NCBI GenBank assembly: GCA_022385755.1
Contig: MU278372.1
Coordinates: 372,001 to 436,000, forward strand
DNA length: 64,000 bases
Direction: 5' to 3'
Source: Trametopsis cervina
Taxonomy: Eukaryota > Basidiomycota > Agaricomycetes > Polyporales > Irpicaceae
The notes beneath the pieces are model-generated. The model did no database searches, was not told where the DNA came from, and saw only the letters and a list, made by a program, of their open reading frames with translations. This document shows positions 57,487-64,000 of the stretch, piece after piece (position 1 is the first letter of the stretch; each line of letters opens with the position of its first letter). Both the position numbers and the translations under genes were made by a program.

Positions 57487-58172
57487 ATGATCCGAATTGA
57501 CGAAAGCGAAAAGGCGTCTTTGCCGCCCACGTCGGTTGCTCCTATACATCCGCCCCCGCCGCCCTCCTACACCGCTTCGGATCCCTCACAGACACAGGCC
57601 CAGAATGGAGTGCTGGAGTACCCGCCCATGCAACAACAACAACAACGACAAGGGGAGCGGACATTGACGATAACACCAACAGGGGCGCTGAACTCACCGC
57701 CGATGCCCCAACCAGCCGTGCATACACCCACAGCAGGCGTGTCTACACAACCACCAACGCTGCAGCCACAGTCGTCGTATATAGGGCAGAGTAATCCCCC
57801 CAATGAGATGGGTATACCTATGCAACATACACCTGCCATGTCGGCGGCAGCGGACGCTCAACTGGGGATGCAGTACCAGCAACAACGTGCGTTGTACTTG
57901 TTTCTGACAATAGCATACGGGCTGACATGGTGGTTGCTTTGACGTGCTTTTAGTATTTGCTAGGTGCGCGAGGGGAGATCACGACATCGAGAGGAAGTAC
58001 GGGGTGTGTGGGATCATCACCTCAGTGATATGTTTTCCGATAGGACTCCTTGCTCTCCTGTGAGTTCTACGTTCTCCCTCCCTCTTATGCTTTCACTAAA
58101 CGCAGTTCCTTGGGTCACAGGGTGGATGTGGAACAGAAATGCACGCGATGTGGTGTCATTATACGCCAATAG
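57487..58172 (+). CDS. BRI3 (brain protein I3)-like membrane protein
   Basis: 185 aa; exons 57487-57886, 57954-58059, 58121-58172. The N-terminal 130 residues are Pro/Gln-rich and disordered (PPPPPSYTASDP, a short poly-Gln). The C-terminal 50 residues are the conserved part: LFARCARGDHDIERKYGVCG, a hydrophobic segment IITSVICFPIGLLALLVDVE, then the metal-binding-like QKCTRCGVII. Splicing at the TAG before 57954 is required to give LFARCARGDHD. Animal BRI3 is a small lysosomal or endomembrane protein; the fungal role is unknown. It ends CGVIIRQ. Confidence 0.85.
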
Positions 58173-59392
58173 CATACACACCTTTATTATGGGACTTCTA
58201 GACTCTTACCTTTCGTCGTCGCTTTCTTATCTCGTCTCTTCTCATCCGGTCTTTTGGTGCTAGTTTGGTTTACTATTACATATTGCTCGTTACTATCTCA
58301 CATACATACATCAATCTGTCTGGGAACAGTGCTACTATGATACTTACGTCGCTCGTTCTAAACAACAGCTTCGTGGCCTTGCGTGTACACTATGATCGAC
58401 TACTTAACGATACCCCCAACATACTAAGAACCGCATTACTAGGATGACGCCCCCAGTCTACCATGTTGAACATTCCCTGTCCTCCAGTGGCTTGATGGTT
58501 CTTACAATCTGAATCTGCGTGACAATATAACGTGCTGTACCGGCGGTAATTTGGTCGTGGCACGATGTGACAATCTGTGACACTGATCCGCTCGAGGACA
58601 GCGAAACTCATGCGGGTGACCTTGCTTTCTAACACCCAGCAGGTGCGTACACATCCGCGGATATTTCACTATCCTATACACAATATACTGACAGAATTTA
58701 CCAGATAATTTGATGCTCTCTTTTGTGGTGTACGTGGTGTGCAGTAAGGTCGCAATCGTCTACGTGAACTCCAAAAACTCTTCTCCAATGTTCATTCCCA
58801 TACTTCAAGTCGCTGAGCGTTCTACATCCCCGATTTCAACGGGCCAAGAGGTGGTGTAGCATGAATGTAGACACTCGGAACTCCTATCGATGATAGGCAT
58901 CGCCGGAACGACACTCTCACATACCCCGGTTCAGCCCTTGCAATACCCGTCCGTTTCCCGTGTAGCGGACATTGCCATGGCCTCTGTAGCTTTCGTCTGT
59001 CCTGGACGACCCTTGGATGGTGTACAAGCTGCCTCTAAAACACTCTGAAAGCAAGACAGATATTGCGGATCAAGTGAGTCTCTCGAATACCGATCGGGAA
59101 ATATCACCATGCTAACGACAGTTCAGACCATTGCGGGACAGCGTGTCAATTACGCGCAATTACGCAGTGACAACTAAATGGCACCCCTATGCGCCCGCAG
59201 CTCGCTAGGAGGATTGAGACCAGCACCGCACATAGCGAGAAATGAGGTATCCCGTTCGGCCAAACATACCCACTGTGTACACTTGGTGCTATGTATGGAT
59301 GATCAACGCAACTATAAGTACTGGAGGAATCCACCCAGCTCTCTCACTGTCTCCCTACGCTCCTGAATACAGTACAAGCACAGTCCTACAGA
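58173..59392. other. Intergenic
   Basis: About 1.2 kb. No supported gene, repeat or RNA seen. Confidence 0.5.
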
Positions 59393-60373
59393 ATGCCAGT
59401 CTTGCCTCTACATTCCAAAGAACTCACCACCCCAGACGGGCTCAAAGTCTTCGCTGAAGCCGCAGGCGACCCGAACAAGCATGCTATTCTCTTCATCCAC
59501 GGTTTCGCAGGAAACGGCACCGTGTATGACAGGCAGTTCAACGATCCACAACTCACTGCGAACTTCTTCCTCGTTCGGTACGATATGCGTGGGCACGGGC
59601 GGACCGCACACCCGACTGAGGCTAAGGACTACGAATCGTTGCGGTACGCTGAAGAGTGTAAAACCGTTTGCGATGGCTTTGGGCTCGTGAAACCCTCAGT
59701 GTTCGCATGGTAAGTCTGGTGCGTATTTGCATGTTGGCTGACTGATCTGTATCCGTCTTTATAGGAGCTTAGGGGGTCTGTATAGCAGCTCTGCCGCATC
59801 GTATATCTGAAATATCAATATCTGACCGGTTTCATATCTCTAGGATGCATAGTAGTAGACATCATCGAAGCCTACGGCGCCGACTACTGGTCAAGCATCA
59901 TCTACTGTGGCGGCGCGCTCCTCACGCGCACACTGCACAAGGATTACATCCACCCGAACCTACTCAGCTCCATGGGCGACCTCGTGTCCCTGGACGCCTC
60001 TGTCATCACAGCCGCAGGTATCCAGCTCATTCGTTCCATCTTCCTCAACGTCGACGAGACGCTCACGTACCCCGAATACCTTGCGTTCCTGGGCTCGTTC
60101 CTGCTGCAAACGCCGACGGTGAGGCAGCTGACGCTCGGCAGGACACAGGAGAGCGCGAGATGGGAGAGGGAGATTGGGGGGAAGAAGGTATTGGTGATTC
60201 AGGGCGAGCTTGACATGCACGCTTGGGCGGAGAAGTATGTTGAGGCGGCGCGCAAGAGTGTAGGCGAGTTTGAGTTAAGGCTGTTGAAAGGTGTGGGGCA
60301 TACGCCGCATTTGGAACGGACGGAGGAAGTAAATGGGTACATCCTGGATTTTGTGCAGAGGACTGCAGTATAG
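59393..60373 (+). CDS. Alpha/beta hydrolase
   Basis: 285 aa; exons 59393-59709, 59765-59775, 59844-60373. Alpha/beta-hydrolase fold: ILFIHGFAGNGTVYDRQF (oxyanion-hole HGF), LVRYDMRGHGRTAHP, nucleophile elbow AWSLGG, acid-containing strand VLVIQGELDMHAWAE, and catalytic His in GVGHTPHLE. The nucleophile Ser is carried by an 11-nt exon; without it the elbow is lost. The first elbow residue is Ala rather than the usual Gly of GxSxG. Predicted cytosolic; no signal peptide. The family covers esterases, epoxide hydrolases and lactonases, so the substrate is open. The second intron starts GTCTGT, a weak donor. Confidence 0.88.
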
Positions 60374-60559
60374 GCTACATCAATCGTGAGTGATGCCATA
60401 CTTCTATCTACTCGCAACGAAGAGCTCAAGAAATAGCCTGTATAGTGTTATGTTACTACGTATAGCCCGTCGTGAAGTAATCACAATTGATAACACTCAC
60501 AAGATGTTCCCAAGCGATGTTATTCGATGAGAACCAGAGGCAGATCTGACAGGCGTCCA

Positions 60560-61270
60560 CAAAGGTCGCAGAGTGTCCAAAAATTGGTGACTCCAGGATA
60601 TCCCCAGAGTATGGATGAAACCGTTCGTATTCCGTTGCACCGTGGCGCGAAGCCACAACGTCTCGCAAACAGGTATATCCCACTCCGACGACCCTCCTCG
60701 CTACGATCTTCCAAAGAGAACCACAACCGGCCAACCCTCGTGGATCCCAGGCCACCTATGAGCGAATAGGTACAGCCTTACAGGCGCTTCAACGCCATCA
60801 ACTGCGTCTACTAGGGCTCGCGAAGTAGCTCGAGAACTACAAGACGGCAGGATATGCCAACCTCGGCCAAAGAGGAGACTGGCCCCACTTAGTGGCTCCG
60901 TCTGCTAACTCATTCGCACGCAGAGGGGTTTATCCCGTTGAACGCGTCTGCGGCTGTATCATGGTAGTTGCAGGTAGACTGGGGTTACCAGGACGGAGGG
61001 TGATCGTAGCTTCTTCGCTCTGCTTATGCAGCGGTCGAACGCGATAGAGGGTGCATGATCGGAGAGGCGAACGGCACAAGGACGGTGCCGTTCGAGGTTT
61101 CAACGTAACGGGCTCGTGAGGATGGACGCGCGAGGCGTTCTGTGCGTGACGAGCGTTGCGAGCTTGGGGGTGTCGTGGGTGAAGAGAGAGAAGAGACTGC
61201 GGTTCGGCTGAGGGTACTTATACCGGATATCAGTGCGAAATGCTATCGAGCCGAAGAGTATGTTCGGTAT
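60560..61270 (-). repeat. TATA-led structured repeat, copy 3 (inverted)
   Basis: Reads on the minus strand from a TATA-like box at 61222-61217, through the conserved block near 61165-61110, to the stem-loop at 60633-60660 (gtggc/gccac core inside cgttg/caacg), and to the end motif at 60586-60576 (caatttttgga on the minus strand). An extra hairpin with 10-bp arms lies at 61068-61094. Confidence 0.65.
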
Positions 61271-61879
61271 AAGATCGGCGCTGCGCAGAGGGTGATTGAA
61301 CCTTGATATTGAACCTTGCAACATCTATCGGATAGCGGTCGCGTTAACGAGACTGTGCTGTCAATGGTATATCGAAGGAGGTCGCCAACACTCTCAAGAA
61401 TGTCTTATTGTGCGCAAGAAAACTATGCACGACCCATAGATCCTATCAGCTTAAGTTGTATACATGCGTACCGTCACGAAGGCCTTAAAACTCGCTTGAG
61501 GCGTGACACTCAGACAGTGAAAACAACAGCAGAGCATTGTTCTAGTACTGGCCAAGCTTGATAACTACTGTACATTATACCTGACCTGCACACAAATGCC
61601 CACCAGCTCCCAAGACAACCTATCAACAAGACAACCTATCAGCAAGGCAACAGCATACAAACTATAAACACCTCGGAATGATGTAACAAAGCACCCTCAA
61701 AAGGCACAAGGAAGCAAAAAATTGCACAACCGACCACAGCCAAAGAGTAGTCTGAATTGAGTTGCGCCACGGTGGACCACCGCGACGTCTTGCGAATTGC
61801 ACTGAATGGCATCCTCTTCCTCGCATGTCCCCAAGAACCCTCCTCACACGCACCACATCCTATCATCCAATCAACGGTC
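61271..61879. other. Intergenic between repeat copies 3 and 4
   Basis: About 600 bp with a doubled caagacaacctatca string at 61612-61640. No gene seen. Confidence 0.4.
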
Positions 61880-62590
61880 AAAGCCAACCAAAAGTGGGCA
61901 CAGTAGTCTGGATATGCGCGCGCAAAAGGAAGAGCCCCAGCCCATAAACTGTATGCAGCCTTGACGGACGTACAACAGCGGGCCTTCGCGGGGGCGTGGC
62001 AGGCTCCTCGGGAGCCACCTGCGGCCTAAGACCTGGCCAGGCTGCCGTTGCATATCGACCAGATGCATCCAAGTCACACAGTGCAGCGCACAAGCTGACT
62101 GAGAGCGCCAAAGGGAGAGTAGGAAGAGGCAGCGTTGTGCTGCAGGCTACATGCCACCCTAGGCACGCATGACAGAGGGCTCCGTGTAGGGGACACACTA
62201 TAGCGGAAGATGGACATACCAGAGCCAAGCCCACCCATGCATTCCAACTCCGTGCGCGCCCACCTCGTGCCCTATGAGTGCTTACGTTGTACACCAGCTA
62301 CTGCGCAGGCTCTACAATCTTCGGGCAGTATAGGCGATCCGCAAGAGGAGAGAACACGTCTGCCTCCATATTTCTGGTGCATGGGGCTGCGCAGAGTACG
62401 ACTCATTTAACGCAGGGTCCTTTAGGACCGGTCGAGGGGCTTGTACAGTGAGCTCAGACCTTACCCGCTCGCGAAGAGGAACGCGCGAGGCGTTCGTACG
62501 GGACGAGCGTCGCAGGCTTTCAGCTGTGGTGGTTGGAGGTGAAGCAGAGGCGCGACGTGTTGGACTTTATATGCGGGCCGCGGTTCGGCG
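61880..62590 (-). repeat. TATA-led structured repeat, copy 4 (inverted, divergent)
   Basis: Reads on the minus strand: TATAAA at 62571-62566, conserved block about 62517-62468 (gcgacgctcgtc ... acgcctcgcgc), stem-loop 62018-61996 (gtggctcc paired with ggagcc..gccac), and an end motif near 61898-61884 (cttttggttgg). It is the most diverged copy; spacing of the landmarks supports the assignment more than identity does. Confidence 0.5.
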
Positions 62591-62867
62591 CTGTGACGTG
62601 GCGCCAAGGGACGGGCTTCTGGCGAGCTGTCCGCGAGGGTACTCGCGCCAAATGTCTTACAGAGTAGGCTTTCTCTGCCTTTGAGATACTCACCAGCATC
62701 GTTAGACTTATGCTCGTATGAGAGCTTCCAAAGTTGAAAGCGCAACAATTCTCATAGTATTAGAGAGGCAGTACTACCCGCGAGCGCAAGTTACGCAAGC
62801 CTCCATTCATGATTTCACTACCGAATCAACTTCCACAGCGCATATGCTCAACAAACTGAGCCTCCGC

Positions 62868-63448
62868 TCAAGCAGTAGCGGACTGAATCGGTCCTCCGGG
62901 GTTGAAGCCCACGATGGTGAACTCGGGGCTCACGCTCTGGCCGGTGCTGCTCACCACTGCCAATCACAAACACACCGCGTCAGCCGACTCAGAGAACGAA
63001 AGCATAAAACGACCACGTACGCGCAACGATGTAGGTCTCCCGAGTAATGACGTGCGGTACGCGGAACTTGGCTGCGCCCTGTCCGAGAGTGACGGTGTCG
63101 ACGAGCGGGTCCGCTATTCCACCAAGAGGGCACCGTCAGTACTACTTCCAAGCATACAATCTCACAAAGAAACAACCCACAGTAATCGAGGTGCTCGTCT
63201 TCAAAGTTATCACCCTCGAAGTATCCCAAGAGCAGCGTCGCGTTCTCCGACTTGCGGCTCTCGGTGAGGACACTCGTGTCCCAGGTGACGGTGTGTATCT
63301 CGGTGGGGTGCCACACTGCACCAGCCGTCGGGTACGTGATCGGCGGGTTCAGCACGACGGGGCCCGGACCAAAGTTGGGGGCGGGCGCGGCGCTGACGGA
63401 GGCGGTCGCGGCGAAGAGGAGAGCTGTGAGGAAGCGGGCACCGAGCAT
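62868..63448 (-). CDS. Small secreted Kre9/Knh1-like protein (second copy)
   Basis: 149 aa; exons 63448-63181, 63113-63021, 62956-62868. Signal peptide (FLTALLFAATASVSA followed by AP), then one Kre9/Knh1-type domain: PITYPTAGAVWHPTEIHTVT, ENATLLLGYFEG, HLDYSDPLVDTVTLGQG, FRVPHVITRETYIVALVSST, SPEFTIVG. It is the same domain as the gene at 25846-26417, but diverged and with fewer introns. No GPI signal or Ser/Thr-rich stalk. A TATAAAA box on the minus strand at 63554-63548 lies about 100 bp upstream of the start. Probably cell-wall associated or secreted; a role in beta-glucan assembly is inferred from the family. Confidence 0.85.
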
Positions 63449-64000
63449 CGTTGTTGTTTGCTTATTGCAGAGGGGAAGAATATGCAACGGGGGCTGGTCT
63501 GTCGGATGAGAGGCAGCCTGACGATTGCAGCTCCCGCCTCGCCCGTCTTTTATACGCCTGCGCGTACCTGGCGCGCTGCACATCCAGTCATCGCAAACGA
63601 TGGCGGAATGCACCACCATCTGTCTGTCGGCAATTAGACTTTCCCAAACTCTCGACTCCAGGGGTCCGAGACCATAAACGCATAAGTCAGACGTCCTCCA
63701 TCTCTCCGGCGCGGATGAAATTGGGTGACATAGCGGGCTATGCGCTGCGGACGATTCAGATGAACCGTGTGAGGAATAGACTTGACTGCCGGACGACGTG
63801 ACCCGTCGCAGCACGCCCGAATCGTCCGTCGTCGGACGAATAGGGTACGCCAATAACGTGTAAAGTCAGACTCGCGGCAGAGCGCGCGCCAACGGCCTCT
63901 GTATTGGACTACTGTAGCCTTGTAGCCTGGACTCCTGCGAGCCAGATATGCTCTTGCTGAGCGCGCTGCCAAATTTAAATGCATTAGAGCCTGTGATAGA
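63449..64000. other. Upstream region of the second Kre9-like gene, to window edge
   Basis: Contains the TATA box at 63548-63554 (minus). No other gene is supported; the short minus-strand frames here have no recognisable features. Confidence 0.5.

Noticed and set aside
1..64000. tRNA, rRNA or CRISPR features
   Set aside because: I scanned for T-loop-like strings and regular repeat arrays and saw none that fold or repeat convincingly.

Overview
The window is nuclear DNA from a filamentous basidiomycete, most likely an Agaricomycete (mushroom or polypore type). The evidence is a high density of genes split by many 47-75 bp GT-AG introns, a 7-TM protein of the Agaricomycete DUF6534 type, expanded F-box-like families, and eukaryotic core genes (Dicer, FEN1, kinesin, Nop12-like, YEATS). 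I could not name the species. About 25 genes are supported. For most I rebuilt the splicing by hand; the joined exons gave an uninterrupted frame with a total length divisible by three, and usually a family motif lay across the junction. I have no transcript data.

Layout, left to right. 1-1704 (-): 5' part of a Dicer-like gene cut by the window edge. 2.1-3.2 kb: two short inverted-repeat elements. 3.3-5.1 kb (+): voltage-gated K+ channel. 5.8-6.7 kb (+): short-chain dehydrogenase (SDR1) that lacks its catalytic Ser and Tyr. 7.05-8.7 kb (-): Pex30/Pex24p-type peroxisomal membrane peroxin. 9.2-14.1 kb (-): three tandem F-box-like paralogues (A1-A3). 14.3-16.2 kb (-): FEN1. 16.6-17.9 kb (+): an intronless F-box-like gene. 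19.0-21.7 kb (+): two intact SDRs (SDR2, SDR3). 22.1-25.0 kb (-): kinesin-7/Kip2-like motor. 25.8-26.4 kb (-): small secreted Kre9/Knh1-like protein. 27.7-29.1 kb (-): predicted coiled-coil protein. 30.4-32.0 kb (+): GT1 glycosyltransferase. 32.4-38.5 kb (+): a second F-box-like cluster (B1-B3; B2 is frameshifted). 39.6-41.8 kb (-): COG2907-type FAD protein. 44.7-47.9 kb (+): Nha1-type Na+/H+ antiporter. 48.4-50.6 kb (-) and 50.7-54.0 kb (+): divergent Nop12-like and YEATS/zinc-finger genes. 54.7-56.7 kb (+): DUF6534 7-TM gene. 57.5-58.2 kb (+): BRI3-like protein. 59.4-60.4 kb (+): alpha/beta hydrolase. 60.5-62.6 kb: two inverted copies of an undescribed repeat. 62.9-63.4 kb (-): second Kre9/Knh1-like gene.

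Two themes stand out. First, very short exons: the COG2907 gene needs exons of 7 and 5 nt, the DUF6534 gene has 19 exons with seven of 10-16 nt, the K+ channel pore is split by 20- and 14-nt exons, the hydrolase nucleophile lies in an 11-nt exon, and the glycosyltransferase has a 22-nt exon. Second, local duplication. Clusters A and B share sequence blocks and one phase-1 intron, so they are one family. B2 and B3 are each followed by a roughly 700-bp repeat that opens with a TATA-like box and carries a stem-loop about 550-580 bp downstream. Two further inverted copies lie at 60.5-62.6 kb. A relic of the FAD-protein gene shows that the duplicated unit once ran from the F-box gene through the repeat into that gene.
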